Source: Zantedeschia hybrid cultivar
Taxonomy: Eukaryota; Streptophyta; Magnoliopsida; Alismatales; Araceae
Reading direction: 5' to 3'
NCBI GenBank assembly: GCA_030544215.1
Contig: JARZZO010000010.1
Location: 55,221,564-55,285,563, forward strand
Length of the DNA: 64,000 nt
A program made the translations under genes and the position numbers. The notes under the pieces are model-generated. The model was not told the origin of the DNA. It did not search any database and worked only from the letters and a program-made list of their open reading frames with translations. Shown in pieces: positions 1-11,976 of this stretch; within the stretch, counting starts at the first letter, position 1; every line of letters starts with the position of its first letter.

Positions 1-75
1 GACAAAGCATTTTCCCTGAGAGCGGCCGCTGACAATACTATTTGTCGACGGCTATAAAGCCGCTGACAAATAGTT
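1..75. repeat. CACTA subterminal repeats, left end
   Basis: GCCGCTGACA and GTCGACGGCT occur as inverted pairs around TATAAA-like cores, matching the repeats at 6010-6320. In En/Spm elements such repeats are bound by the TNPA protein. The pairing shows that the window opens just inside the element's left terminus. Confidence 0.7.
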
Positions 76-358
76 ATTAAGAAAAATAAAATAAAATATT
101 AAATTAATAAATTATATATTTTTCCTGTATATACAGATTTGTGCTTACAAAGATATACAAAAACACATCAACATGTACAAATAAACACATTCACACTTTC
201 AAATAAACACATTCATAAAATCACAAAAAAAATACATCCACATACATAAATAAACATTCACATAACATTAAAAAACACATACATGAAAAATTCACATTAC
301 ACATCCCCGAAAAATTCAGATTACACATCCACAACTAAATGTATCAATTATCATCGGC

Positions 359-2222
359 TCACTGTTCGTCATCACCATCAAAATCATCTCCCTCATCATT
401 TGATTCGTTTTGGGCGTCGTCCTCATTCACAGTAGGATTGTGCATGTTTTGAAATTGACTCATAAATGCGCTCATGTCTGCCATTTGTTTGCGCATCCAC
501 TCCATCTCCTTCCCTTGGGCTTTGATTTTTTCTTTCATGTTTTGCATCTCCGCAATCTGCTCCTCAAATTTCTGTTGATAGGAAGAGCTCGATCCTTCTC
601 CCGGTCCATACCATGTACGTAACGTCTCTCGACTTCCTGCATAACGAACACGGCCAGATCGATCTTTTCCCATAACCGAAATGAATGCATCCTCAGCAGA
701 AATGGGAGTACTCCCAACATCACTCTCCAAAGAAGTGGTTAATTGAGTCATCTTCTCCTAAAAATAAATAAAATAAAATTGTTATTAGTGATACATATTA
801 AATTTAATAAGAATGATTAAAAATAATAATTCAAATGATAAAATAACTTACATATCGACTCCTACTCTCCTCATCTACCCATTGCTCACTGCCGTCTGGA
901 AGATCCTTACATCTACCCATCTTGAACATCTCAAGGCGCTCGGGATCACGTTGATGAAGATGATGCTGTTCAAATTATATTAAAAAGAATAAGTAATAAA
1001 AAGTTAACAATATAGAAACACTACTAATAAAATGAAAATCTTACGAAGTCATCCTTCAATTGATAATGACTCGTTCGGCCCCGCCTATATGGCATAGACT
1101 GATGGGAGCGATTTTCTCTATTACGATCAGCAATTTTCTGCAGAAAAAAAATTATTAGTTGTCAAATTTGTATCGAACAAATCAACATAAATTATCAAAC
1201 TACATTATTATTTTACCTGTTCATCTGACGTGTTCCATTTCTCGCACATCGTCCGCCAATCAGGCGGATCAACACCCGCCGGCACAGAAACAATTGCATC
1301 CGCCAAAGTCTTTCCCGTATAATGCTATGAAATGATTTCAGTTTGACTTCATTATACATGAACATAAGAAAAAATAATACAAAAATAGATTATAAATGAA
1401 CATAAAAAAATTTCATTTACTCTTTTCTTCAAAACACCGCGCCAACTGCGATGCATTGAGGTCATGTGCATAAGCATCTCCCTATCTGTCTCGGGAGTTC
1501 GGTCCCACTGATACATTAACTGCACATTATCGTTAACTTAATTAGTCATACAAATTTGACAAACATATAATTAACTTTAAATATTGTTACCTCGAGATCT
1601 CTAAACATTGCAGCTTGTTTCGCTGCAGGAAGAGTAACAAAATTTTTCTGCCATATCTTGCAATGAAGTTTTGCCACAACACCCATGCGGGATACAAAAC
1701 TGCTTCCCTTCTCACCAACGCCGTAACCGCTGATCACCTGCACGTTCCATCGTTGACCCTGCTCCAATCTCCCATCGGTGACACCTCTGGTGGGACCCCG
1801 ACGGCCATGTCCCCGACCCCAAGGCTGCGTAGAAGATGGACCTGTTTAAACATACATGATAAAGATATTTATGTGAAATTATAAACATAAGAGTATCAAT
1901 TTAATGAACGACTAAAATTAAAATTCATACCTATTGTAGATGAAGATGTGGATACAGATGTAGATGTCTGAGCCGCAGCGGCCTGAGAGGCAACAGGTTG
2001 AGAGGCAAGAGCCTGATATGTAGAAAGAGCCTGAGAGGTGGGAAGTTCGGGAATAAGTTGCTGAGAGGCAATGGCCTGAGAGGTTGAACGCTCAGGGATA
2101 GACTGCTGAGAGGCAATGGCCTGAGAGGTCGAATGCTCAGGGATAGACTGCTGAGAGGCATTCCGCTTCTTGCGGAGTGTGAAACCACTACCTGAGCCAC
2201 GAGCGCCGCTACCTGAAGCCAT
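359..2222 (-). CDS. Transposase_24 (Ptta/En/Spm, TNPA-like) protein, seven exons
   Basis: Exons on the minus strand are 2222-1931, 1841-1591, 1519-1421, 1324-1217, 1137-1045, 965-852 and 757-359. All have GT-AG borders and sum to 1356 nt, giving 451 residues with no internal stop. The N-terminus is a low-complexity Ser/Gln repeat (about residues 20-90, SQQSIPE units). The middle holds Transposase_24 signatures: a QVISGYGVGEKGSSF segment, FRDLE, WDRTPETDREML, and DWRTMCEKWNTSDEQ followed by NRENRS. The last exon has EDAFISVMGKDRSGRVRYAG, then a coiled coil (about EEQIAEMQNMKEKIK) and an acidic tail. The family supplies the element-end-binding protein of CACTA elements, not the catalytic DDE enzyme. 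Exon borders are my reading; the clean frame across six junctions supports them. Confidence 0.85.
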
Positions 2223-3419
2223 CTGTTCAAATCCTAATGTATTAGATTAGAGTTAGAAGTAAAAATAGATAAAAAATAAACGTCGTTGAAAGTTAAATAC
2301 AGAAATAGATAGATAAATATATTTATAAATATAGATATATACATTTCTAAAAAAAATTCGGCAGCATCTCCCCTAAAAGTTGTATATTTTTCACATTTGT
2401 ACACCTGTCTGGTTTCATACAATCTCATAAAAAAATAATATCTACATTATACATCCACATCCACATACGCATTCACATCCAATAAACACATCCACATCCA
2501 CATCCGTACCTGTCAGGAAAGTTACTTGTACACATTTTTAAACAAAATTCAGCAGCATCTTCCCTAAAAGTTGTACATTTTTCAAACCTGTACACCTGTC
2601 TGATTTCATACAATCTCATAAACAAAGGGTACCTACATCACATAACATGTCCATCCATGTATATTTGATCATCTAATGTTCTTTAATATATGTGCTTCAT
2701 GATTATCTTAAAATTTCGGCAGCATCTCCCCACACTTCTCCAATATACCACCATTATTTACTAATTTTAACTTTTTCTCAAAAAGTCACTTGTATGAAAT
2801 ACAAATGACAAAAAGAGCAGTCAAAATTAGCAGGTATATTGGAGAAGAGTGAGAAGATACTGTCGAAAATTTAAGATGATCATGAAGCACATATAATAAA
2901 GAACATTAGATGATCAAATATCCACAGACTGTCCAACAGGATAATTCAAGACTTTATGATCGATATATGTCATTACTGTCAAAAGACAGTAAAAACATAT
3001 ATCATAACAAAAGTCTTGAACGGACAAAAAAAAAAAAGGGTCAACCACATCCATATATACAACTGCATTTACATATGCACAACCACATCCACATCCACAT
3101 CCACATACACATACATGTACACATTTACATCATCATCTGTACCTGCAAGAAAACTTATTTATATCTACATGTAAATATCAAATCACATCCACATTCATAC
3201 ATATCACATCTACATTCACATATATAGTACAAAAATTATATTCTAATTCGCATGCGCATCCACAACTATATATTACCCTTTGGTACTAGGCGGAGGTAAA
3301 CCTCTACGCACTGGGGTTGCCAGTTTAATATACCAAAGCAGTAATATAGTCTGCCAAAAAAAAATCTATATCTACCAAACGGACCCTAAATGTAAAACTA
3401 TATCAGAGGAAGATAACTT
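2223..3419. repeat. Non-coding CACTA interior with local duplications and ACATCC-type simple repeats
   Basis: No gene is visible. A segment of about 100 bp starting near 2347 (GCAGCATCTCCCCTAAAAG, then CCTGTCTGGTTTCATACAA) recurs near 2537 with modest divergence. CCACATCCACATCC simple repeats occur at about 2440-2510 and again at 3045-3130, and looser ACATTCAC repeats occupy 120-330. Confidence 0.7.
2660..2922. repeat. Imperfect inverted repeat, arms about 100 bp
   Basis: The left arm (about 2660-2765) contains GATCATCTAATGTTCTTTA and CATGATTATCTTAAAATTTC. The right arm (about 2812-2922) contains the complementary GAAAATTTAAGATGATCATG and AAAGAACATTAGATGATC. About 50 bp separates them. It could be a fold-back or MITE-like insertion inside the CACTA element. 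No target duplication was identified. Confidence 0.7.
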
Positions 3420-3722
3420 CTAAATAGAACTTGAGATCACTAAACCCTTGTGATCTCTGAGAACTATCCCAATAGAACTACCCGAATCATGTGTGGTTCC
3501 ATCAAAGTTAATCTTGAGTGACCCTGAAGGTGGTGGGCACGAGGTAATGTCTCTGCTGGGTGTGGATGCTAAAGAAGTTTTTCAAATTTGGACCAGATTT
3601 CAAATTCGAATAGAGTTTTTCACAGGATGATCATCATAGGATTAAGGACTTTCCCTTCGATAACATGCTTAATTACAACGGTCCTTCCATATTTGCCAAA
3701 GAATGGAGAAACACATGACAAG
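3420..3722 (-). pseudogene. LINE ORF2 3'-end remnant (RNase H-like domain)
   Basis: Translating the minus strand from about 3540 to 3420 gives PPPSGSLKINFDGTTHDSG followed by SSIGIVLRDHKGLVISSSI and a stop. This is the opening of the RNase H-like (RVT_3) domain typical of plant LINE ORF2 tails. Upstream, near 3720-3670, another frame gives ILWQIWKDRCN, the usual linker before that domain, followed at once by a stop. The fragment is too short and broken to be a gene. It is a LINE relic buried in the CACTA element. Confidence 0.6.
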
Positions 3723-5520
3723 GTGAGATTTATCATCAGTTGAACTGGAGAAAGGAGGACTAACCCAATCAATCAACCTGTCTCTTAATTGAATTTGGAC
3801 TAAATTATTGAATTTGGACTGAATTTAGGCTGAATTTGAGTTAAACTTGGACTAAACTGGGTGATCCGGGGGGGGAACATGTTCTGGTTTTGTAGTCATG
3901 GAACAGAATGCTAAACTACATGTGACAGGCAAGATCATAATTGCACCCAACTGAAGGTGGCTTTTGAGCTTTCAGCAGTTATAAGTGGGAGGCTTTTCCT
4001 CTGCCAATTCGCTGAGATGTGCCTGATTTTCCAACAATGTGGCTAAAACATAACTGATTGGAATTTCTTATCTGTTTTATTAAGCTTTGAGCTTAAGGTA
4101 AGCTTGTCGTAAATTTTGAAATGTGGATAAGGACTTCGGAGCCAAAATTATTACCATTTAAGAGTGCATGATCATAAACATGTCCTAGGGTGTCATACGC
4201 AAAACCTTCACTTACGTTTGCCTTCCTCCATTGGGACGAGCCTACTACATTATGTACAAATAGCGCCTTATTTGGTGGCTAACTGTGTGACAGTCGGCTG
4301 AGGGTAGGAGGTGTAACACAGATGTTTGTCTATCTATCTATCTATCTGTCTGTCTGTCTGTGTGTTATATCTGTATCTATCTATCTATCTAACATGTTTT
4401 GGGGGGATGGGCTGGAGACAGGATGATTTTCATTTTTGTTTTTCTTATGTTTTTGGGGGATGGGCTGGAGAGAGGATGTATAATAGGAAGAAATGGTAGA
4501 GGAGTTGGGACATAAAGTATGGTGCCAGACTAAGGTGTCATCATTGCAAGAAAGCAAGCAAGAGTTTGTGAGTAAGGACTGAGTGGATGTATGGAGGGTT
4601 CCAGAATGGGAAGACATTAAGAGGAAGAATCTTACATCTTTCCAACTTTTGAATTTTATATTTGTGATTAACTCATTATTATTCGCGTGATTGATGAGGC
4701 CCATCTTTGGCCCATTAAGCAATGCTTGGATGTGACTGTTGACTCAATGGAACCTGACCAATTAGCCTGCATCCATTGGGACGAGCCTATGACTGACTTG
4801 CTCTATGCAGAAGTCAGAAGATGACTGCGGATCCCTCTCAACGTGGCTCTAACTGCAGATTGGAATAGGGGTACTAGATTTACCTAACAAGTTAGTGATA
4901 AGGCAGATCAGATTATCGTATGATTAGGTAAATGATACTCATGCCCAATAAACTTCAGAAAGTAGTAAAGATTAAATGAAAAGTTCTTATTGGCATCCTA
5001 TCCATTCAGTCTATAATGACATCCCAACAAGCAAGTTCAGATTTCCCCCCCTGCTTTATAGGGCCCATAGACCCTGAACTCCACAGGATCCAAGTTCCAA
5101 CTGCAGATTTCACTACATCAGAAAACAAGCCAAATACGACAGAGAACCAAGTCTAACCAACACAGTAAAAGCAACGAATCCAGATGCTAGCTAGTGACTA
5201 TTCATTGAATAAGTATTAAGATTCTTAACATTACAGTCATGACTTACATTCAAACATCTATAAGAAAGCAAATCAGAAAGCCACAACTTACCGCTGCAGA
5301 TGCATAACACAACCTTCAAGTTACCACATATAACTTGAAGATCATGAGATTTACTAAGTGATGCTCAAGGTATAACCAACATAAAAGCATAACGTATCTC
5401 TGTAGAAAACATGCAAGATTATCGTATGCTTTTTTTTCGAGCCTGCTTGCTTCTTATTCACACCATTCTGAGATTTTTACAAAATTATACCTACGAGCAT
5501 CTAGATTTTTAAAAAATTAT
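3723..5520. other. CACTA interior, no gene seen; microsatellite at about 4328-4391
   Basis: I recognise no coding region here. A (TCTA)n/(TCTG)n microsatellite lies at about 4328-4391. It is followed by a near-direct duplication of a segment of about 35 bp, GGGGGATGGGCTGGAGA, at about 4400 and 4455. The phrase CCATTGGGACGAGCCTA occurs twice, near 4229 and 4771, which suggests an internal duplication. Confidence 0.6.
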
Positions 5521-5589
5521 ACCTGCAGTGGGCCGTGGAAACGAGGATGGCCAGTGGCCGTGGAAAGGAGAATGGCCGGTGGCCAGTGG

Positions 5590-5972
5590 GCGAGCACGAT
5601 GGCGGGCCGAGCGGACGAGACCGGCGACAATGGCGGGTGGGACCGATGACTACGGCGGGCCGAGCGGACGGCGACGATGGCGGGCAGAGCGGAGGCGACC
5701 GGCGACGATGGCGGGCAGAGCGGAGGCGACCGGCGACGATGGCCGGCAGAGCGGAGGCGACCGGCGACGATGGCGCGCAGAGCGGAGGCGACCGGCGCCG
5801 ATGGCGGGCAGAGCGGAGGCGACCGGCGACGATGGCGGGCAGAGCGGAGGCGACTGGCGACGATGGCGGGCAGAGCGGAGGCGACCGGCAGTGGCTAGGG
5901 CTAGGAGAGGGGAAAAGATGGAGACAGGGAGCTAGGGCTAGGAGAGGGGAAAAGATGGAGACAGGGAGCTAG
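5590..5972. repeat. GC-rich minisatellites: 31-bp array and a two-copy repeat
   Basis: Seven clean units begin at about 5676, 5707, 5738, 5769, 5800, 5831 and 5862, each 31 bp (core GCGGGCAGAGCGGAGGCGAC). Two or three decayed units precede them. Because 31 is not a multiple of 3, all three forward frames stay open and repeat the same 31-residue peptide, which explains the overlapping long reading frames here; I do not call a gene. From about 5892 a segment of about 40 bp (GCTAGGGCTAGGAGAGGGG) is present twice. The position, just inside the right end and upstream of the minus-strand transposase gene, fits a GC-rich promoter or leader region. Confidence 0.85.
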
Positions 5973-6009
5973 GGCTCGGGAGGGAGACAGGAAAAGGGGG
6001 GCGGTTTTT

Positions 6010-6320
6010 TGTCAGCGGCTATAAGTGTAGCCGCTGACATATAGTAGATATGTCAACGGCTATAAGTGTAGCCGCTGACATATATCAGATATATCAACGG
6101 CTACAGTTTAGCCGCTGACATATAGTATATGTGTCAACGGCTATATGTGTAGCCGCTGACATATATTATATATGTCAACGGCTACACATATAGCCGTTGA
6201 CATATAGATTTTACTGTTATTTTTTTTTTAATTTATTACATATGTCGACGGCTATATTAAAGCCGTCGACATATATTCTCTTTGTCGACAAGTATCTATA
6301 GCCGTTGACATATATTCGCT
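6010..6320. repeat. CACTA subterminal inverted repeats, right end
   Basis: About seven paired motifs TGTCAACGGCT...AGCCGCTGACA occur, the first five at a spacing of about 41 bp (near 6011, 6052, 6093, 6134 and 6174). Two GTCGAC variants follow at about 6243 and 6283. Such arrays are the known binding regions for TNPA-type proteins. Confidence 0.85.
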
Positions 6321-6327
6321 GACAAAA

Positions 6328-6345
6328 CCTGCCTCCCTTGTAGTG
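6328..6345. repeat. CACTA terminal inverted repeat (right)
   Basis: The minus strand reads CACTACAAGGGAGGCAGG. The next bases, CAT, are the likely 3-bp target site duplication. The intact units at 32157 and 48795 read AAAACCATCATTTG across the same point. Confidence 0.8.
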
Positions 6346-7756
6346 CATCATTTGAAAGGAAAATTATTTATGTCCAGTAGAGCATCGTGCACATCCTCAA
6401 GTCTCCAATTGGCTGTTAGAAAGCATATTAGGAAATATATCAAAAACATTTATGTCAAGTAGAGCTGGATATCAAAAATATTTACCGATCATCAGTGCTT
6501 AGTGATCAGTAAGCAGCTGGATATCCGGTATATCAGGCGACATATATCTCTAGAAAGTAAATATATTAGTTTTGAGATTCACCAGACCTGGAAAACCATC
6601 ATTTGAAAGGAAAATTATCTGTTAGAAAGCATATCAGGAAATATATCAAAAACATTTGTCAAGTAGAGCATCGTGCACATCCTCAAGTGTCCAAGTAGCT
6701 GTTAGAAAGCATATCATGAAACATATCAAAAACATTTATGTCAAGAATGATTAAACTGGCCTAAAAAAAGTGTCGACTATGATTAGACAAGAATAGTCAT
6801 TCTATCAAAAATCAGTCTGCACAAAAAGTGTCGACTATGATTAGATTGACTTAAAAAAAATTAGGAAAACAGTTTTGTAACTTCTTTATTTGACACGCAC
6901 ATTTGACACTAGACATATGGTCCAAATTTTAAAATGAGTAAATGGCAAATGCAAATTTGAATGACAAATGCAAATTTTGAAATTTGTGTCATGTGCCTGG
7001 TGTCAAATGTGGGTGTCAAATGATGGAGTCACAAAATAATTTTCCAAAAAATTAAAGAATAAAATAAAATATTACCATTACAGCTGTCCGATCAACTGCA
7101 TGCCCCCAATGAGGCTGCACTGCTCTCGCCTGTGGTGCAGCAAATGTTTTTAACTAATAAATTATCCTTTTCAAGAAGAGTCTGGTTCCTCTCGCCTGTG
7201 GAATGCGTCTCGAACGGCGGATCAACTTTACACATGACGTTTTCTCACTGGTTACTGTTGGAGTTCCCTCCAAAGTCCTACTGACAGGTACCAGTCTCTT
7301 TCAAGAAGGGTTCTAAGTTGTCAGCCGAGAACTGTAGAAGATCTCAGTTCTTATTTAAACGCCCTAGTCCCCACACTTCCTGCTCACTCCACTATCGGCC
7401 TCAAATATTAAGGTGAGTAACTGACAAATGCAAATTTGAATGACAAATGTATGTCTGGTGTCCAATGATGGAGTCACAAAATCATTTTCCAAAAAATTAA
7501 TGCTATTATTACAGCTGTCCGATCAACTGCATGCCCCCCATGAGGCTGCACTGCTCTTGCCAGCAAATGTTTCTCACTAATAAATTATCCTTTTCAAGAA
7601 GGGTTCTAAGTTGTCAGCAGAAAACCGTAGGACATCTCAATTCTTATTTAAACGCCCTAGTCCCCACTCTTCCTGCTCACTCCGCTATTGGCCTCTTCGC
7701 CTTTCCTATCCCCGGGTAGCACTCCTTCCCACTGTGCTTCCGAAGAACAACCAGGC
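6346..7756 (+). promoter_or_regulatory. Upstream region of CYP78A copy 1 with internal duplications and a doubled core promoter
   Basis: A block containing CATCATTTGAAAGGAAAATT, GCATCGTGCACATCC and AAAACATTTATGTCAAG occurs at 6346-6590 and again, shortened, at about 6597-6745. The promoter is also doubled: a stretch with CAGCTGTCCGATCAACTGCA, CTTATTTAAACGCCC and CTGCTCACTCC lies at about 7081-7402 and again at about 7512-7694. Each carries a TATTTAAA TATA-like box (near 7346 and 7644). Copies 2 and 3 have only one. The downstream box is about 110 bp before the chosen ATG. Confidence 0.75.
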
Positions 7757-9441
7757 ATGTCTTCAGACGTGGTGGACTCCGCTTTCGTCTACTTCCTATC
7801 CCACTGCAACACCTCCGCTGTCCCTACCCTACTGGCCGTCATCCTCCTCGCCCTCTCTGCCATCTGGTTCTCCCCTGGAGGCCTCGCATGGGCTCTGTCC
7901 CGCGCTGCTCGCCGAACGTCCAACGCCATTCCGGGGCCACCGGGCTTCATCCGTGTGCTATCCAAGCCGCTAGCCCACCGTACACTTGCGGAGCTCGCCC
8001 GCGCTCACCGAGCCGTGCGCCTCATGGCCTTCTCGGTGGGTGCTACGCGTTTTGTGGTGTCGAGCGACCCCGAAACAGCCAAGGAGATCCTGAACAACTC
8101 GGCCTTCGCCGACCGCCCCATCAAGGAGTCCGCCTACGAGCTCCTGTTCAACCGAGCCATGGGGTTCGCCCCCTTCGGTGAGTACTGGCGCAACCTGAGG
8201 CGCATCGCCGCCACCCACATGTTCAGCCCCAAGAGCGTGGCAGCCTCCGGAGAGTACCGGAAGACTGTCGGGGACAGGATGGTGGCGGAGATCGCCGCTC
8301 AGATGGGGAGCAGTGGGGCAGTCGAGGTGAAGAGTGTGCTGCACTTCGGTTCTCTGAGCAGCATGATGATGAGCGTCTTCGGGAGGGAGTTCGACTTCAG
8401 GAAGGGCGGGGATGGCTTAGAGTTGGAAAAGCTGGTGGGTGAAGGGTATGAGCTTCTTGGGATGTTCAACTGGAGCGACCACCTGCCCGTGCTGGGCTGG
8501 CTGGACTTGCAGGGGGTGAGGAAGAGGTGCAAGGCTCTGGTGGGCAAAGTGAACGTGTTCGTCGGGAAGATCATAGATGAGCACAAGAGGAAGAGGATAG
8601 AGGGTGTTGAAGGCATTCCCGATTTCGTGGACGTGCTTCTCGACTTGGAGGAGAACAAGCTCTCTGATTCTGACATGATTGCTGTGCTATGGGTACGTAT
8701 ATATATAGTTAAGTATGCATATATATACATGTTGGAAAATCTACCCCTGCTGATTAGTAGGCACCATATATATATAACTTCATGCATGCATGATCGAGAA
8801 TAGATATAATGGGTGCATATATACTCGGTTGACTTCCCCAGGAGATGATCTTTAGAGGAACGGACACAGTTGCCATCCTCTTGGAGTGGATTCTTGCAAG
8901 AATGGTGCTGCACCCGGACATCCAGTCCAAGGCCCAGTCGGAGATCGACGCCGTCGTGGGGCGCTCCCGGGCGGTGTCCGATTCGGACGTGCCCAACCTG
9001 CCATACCTCCAGTCCATAGTGAAGGAAGCCCTCCGGATGCACCCACCGGGGCCGCTCCTCTCCTGGGCCCGCCTCGCCATCCACGACGTCCACGTCGGCG
9101 GCCACCTCGTCCCTGCCGGCACCACCGCCATGGTGAACATGTGAGCGATAACCCACGACCAAGGCATCTGGAGCGAGCCCAACGAGTTCAAGCCCGAGCG
9201 GTTCATGGAGGAGGAATTCAGTGTTCTTGGCTCTGACCTAAGGTTGGCGCCCTTTGGGTCAGGGAGGAGGGTCTGCCCTGGCAAGACCTTAGGTTTGGCT
9301 GCTGTCCACCTCTGGCTGGCTCAACTGCTCCACAACTTCAAATGGGTGCCGTCCCAGGGCGGGGTGGACCTGTCTGAGTGTCTCAAGATGTCCATGGAGA
9401 TGAAGAACCCCCTGCTCTGTCGTGCCGTCCCAAGAGCCTGA
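7757..9441 (+). pseudogene. CYP78A cytochrome P450, copy 1, nonsense codon in exon 2
   Basis: Exon 1 is 7757-8692, the intron 8693-8841 (GT-AG) and exon 2 8842-9441. The coding sequence matches copy 3 almost base for base, but the codon at 9142-9144 is TGA where copy 3 has TGG (Trp413). The predicted product stops after 412 of 511 residues. It keeps the N-terminal membrane anchor, the I-helix FRGTDT and the K-helix EALR, but loses PERF and the haem-ligand loop FGSGRRVCPG, so it cannot bind haem. The rest of exon 2 stays in frame to the normal stop, so the lesion is a single recent base change. An assembly or base-call error at this G/A should be excluded. Confidence 0.9.
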
Positions 9442-9689
9442 TGGCTTAATTTCTTCGCTTGTTGCTCGCAGCCAGCTCCTTAGATACGTATCTACAGCCG
9501 CACCCCGTAACCTTCCTCCTTCCATTAATAATGATGCGAGGGGCATCACCTCGTGTAGCTTTGCTGCACATCGTAAAGGATCTCAATTATGTTGCTACGT
9601 GGTATTATCTTGTTATTTCTATATATACATGTTGTTTCCGGTGCTTTCATGGTAGTACTCGGCTTCATACATATTCGTAGAGACCGGAT

Positions 9690-10873
9690 TTCCTCTCCCT
9701 CCCCCTCAGTGCACTGATCGGACTTAATTCATCAGTGCACCGAGGGGACCAGGTCGATCTCCATTCCTCTCTATTCCTATATCGTGTGAGTTGAAACAGT
9801 GCAGAGCAGGGAGGGGGTGGCTGAGAGGATTTCATCTCTATTCCTATATATGATGTTTATGCCATGAAAGCTTCCTTTTTTTTAAAAAAAACTCTCTGCT
9901 TAGCTTTAACAAAATCTGTTGATAATTAGCCTTCTACCCTCATACGTGCCAACTGATTTCAAAGCAAATTTTAAAGGAACTTTAGAAAGGTAAAAGGAAA
10001 AGAAAGAAGATGTTACCTTTTAAAATTCTCAGATTTTCCTCTTTTCAAAAGAGACATTAGAAATAAAAAAGACGTAATTTTTCTTGCCTTTTTTTTTCTA
10101 TATTTTAATATAAAAGGCTTGCCTTTTTTTCTTTGAAAAAAATTAGAACTTTTTAGATTCCAATCAAATCTGAAGACACCGAATCTAAGGTAGAATTGTC
10201 AACAAACGTTAAGCACCGATTATTTGCACTATGACACCAGATTTCAAATTATGCAAAAAGTCATTTTAAAAGGTAGTGCAAACAAATACAGATACAGTTT
10301 TACCACATCATGAATTTAAAAAAATGTGATGCTACTCTTACTACCTTACCTTTACTCCCTCTATCATTAGTTCATCATTGTCCACCTAATGTTTTCAAAT
10401 TATCATAATAAAAAGTTTATTGCAATAAACATAATTAGGTAGTTGAGGGTTGAAAAGAGTAGCTTAAGGAAGTACAAATAGCATTATCATTTTCAAAAGT
10501 CACCCCTTTATCCTATATAGCTGGCAGCCGTAGGAAGGATCCCAAAGGAACCTTCAATTCTTCTAAAATCTAATAAGAAAAGAATTTTAAAAAGATCGGA
10601 GAGGTAATATAATTAGAACTCTCTCCCAAAAGTGCCATAATATGAACAAATTGTATCTTAGTCAAAATGTGCATGTGATGTGCATATAAATGATGTTTTA
10701 GTAAAACTTCCACGAATACCCTAAAATAATATGTAATATACATTACATTATTGAGTAAAAATAGATTTTCTACTCTTAAGACCTATGCCATTATATTATA
10801 TGATTAATATAATATAAATGAATTAATTCCTATTTAGTATATACTTATAGTTTTTATTAAATTTTAAATATAG
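9690..10873 (+). repeat. Segment of about 1.2 kb downstream of CYP78A, unit 1 copy
   Basis: The segment opens with a hairpin (CTCAGTGCACTGAT paired with ATCAGTGCACCGAG) and is otherwise AT-rich and non-coding. It is collinear with 34443-35625 and 51326-52508. A more diverged copy lies inverted at 47639-48794, which suggests the segment is itself a mobile or rearranged sequence. Confidence 0.7.
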
Positions 10874-11976
10874 AGATTTCATTTAGACCTCGTTATGCTT
10901 TATTTTTTCATTGATTTTTCAATTGTCTCATTCCAAACTTAAGCTAAATTAATATAGGCGTGTTTGGAAAACTTCTATCCGAAAGCTACTTTCACTTCTC
11001 ACATAGGAGCAAAAGACGACCTTGTGTGGAATCGTATGTATAGATGTAGTAGGATTCTGATGGAACAATGTCACCAGTTGTGCAGATGCCCAGCCTTCAG
11101 TAATATCCACACGATTCTTTGATTGAAGGATTGTCCTTGCCTCTTAAGAGGGATCCTCCTGATCCCTATAGGTTCTTCTCTTCTTCGCAGATGCCACAGC
11201 ATGTGGGTGATGCTGTTGGCATTGCGAAAGCGAAAGTGAAAGATAAAGAGAGGGGTTCCCCCATCCTTGGGGACTAACCAACAAAGGAGGAGATAGAGGG
11301 GGCTAGTCAGACTCTAGAGAAATCCTAGAACTTGAGCTAGGGTTTCTCTTTGGCTCATATTATACTAACTGACAATTTTTTATAAACTCCCATAAACTTG
11401 CATAAATTTTCACTTAATTCCCACAAGAAAAAATCATTTGTCCATAACCCTCTAAACCTAGATGTTAGTCTGGTTTCAAGCCCTCTTAGTCTATAATGTT
11501 TTACTAACTTAATTAATTATTTAATATGACATATTAAATAATAACTTTTTCGATTTAATCATCACGTGAATAAATTGATTGAACTTATGATCATAATTGA
11601 TACCAAGCAATATCTTATGATTCTAAAAGACATTGGGGCTAAGCAACCCACTCAAACAACTTTCTATCATCAGTTACTAGATAGTTTTAGTCCTTCATTC
11701 ACATAATGTTATCAAGCGAACTTAGATTATGATTCGATTGTCAAACATTCAGATAAAATACTGATTATCAGCATCATCAAAAAAACTCTTTTTTTTATAT
11801 GCAATTTAACCCTGGCAAGAGACTTCTCGGGTATCACTCTATAAGACATTCTCTTGTCTAATATTTAGAGCAATCATACAGTCACCTTTGAAGATGTCCC
11901 ACTGAGTTTGAATATGTAAACTATTCAAGATCTTTTGGTTAGAGATCTTTAAGTCAAGATCAAAAAACATGATAGT
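10874..11976. other. Non-coding stretch between the P450 downstream segment and the LTR-like block
   Basis: I recognise no gene. The sequence is shared with units 2 and 3 (35626-36728 and 52509-53611) with a few per cent difference. A short GC-richer stretch near 11000-11330 (GATGCCACAGCATGTGGG) has no clean reading frame in all three copies. Confidence 0.6.

Larger units (their letters stand above)
1..6345 (-). mobile_element. CACTA (En/Spm) DNA transposon, left tip outside window
   Basis: The right end reads, on the minus strand, CACTACAAGGGAGGCAGG, a standard CACTA terminus. It is preceded inward by arrays of GCCGCTGACA / TGTCAACGGC subterminal repeats; the same repeats occur at positions 22-75, so the left end must lie just outside the window. 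The element carries a Transposase_24 gene read right to left, starting from a GC-rich right end. I see no TNP2/DDE transposase inside, so it may be non-autonomous for catalysis. Comparison with the other two CYP78A units puts the insertion in the unit 1 upstream region, at AAAACCAT/CATTTG, with CAT next to the terminus as a likely 3-bp target duplication. Confidence 0.85.

Noticed and set aside
5528..5972. Long Arg/Gly-rich open frames
   Set aside because: They are products of the 31-bp minisatellite, present in all three frames at once, with no unique sequence.
8299..9162. 287-residue open frame antisense to CYP78A (also 33296-34036 and 49934-50797)
   Set aside because: It runs across the P450 exons and intron on the wrong strand, has low-complexity composition and no recognisable domain. 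It is open because of the GC-rich codons of the sense gene.
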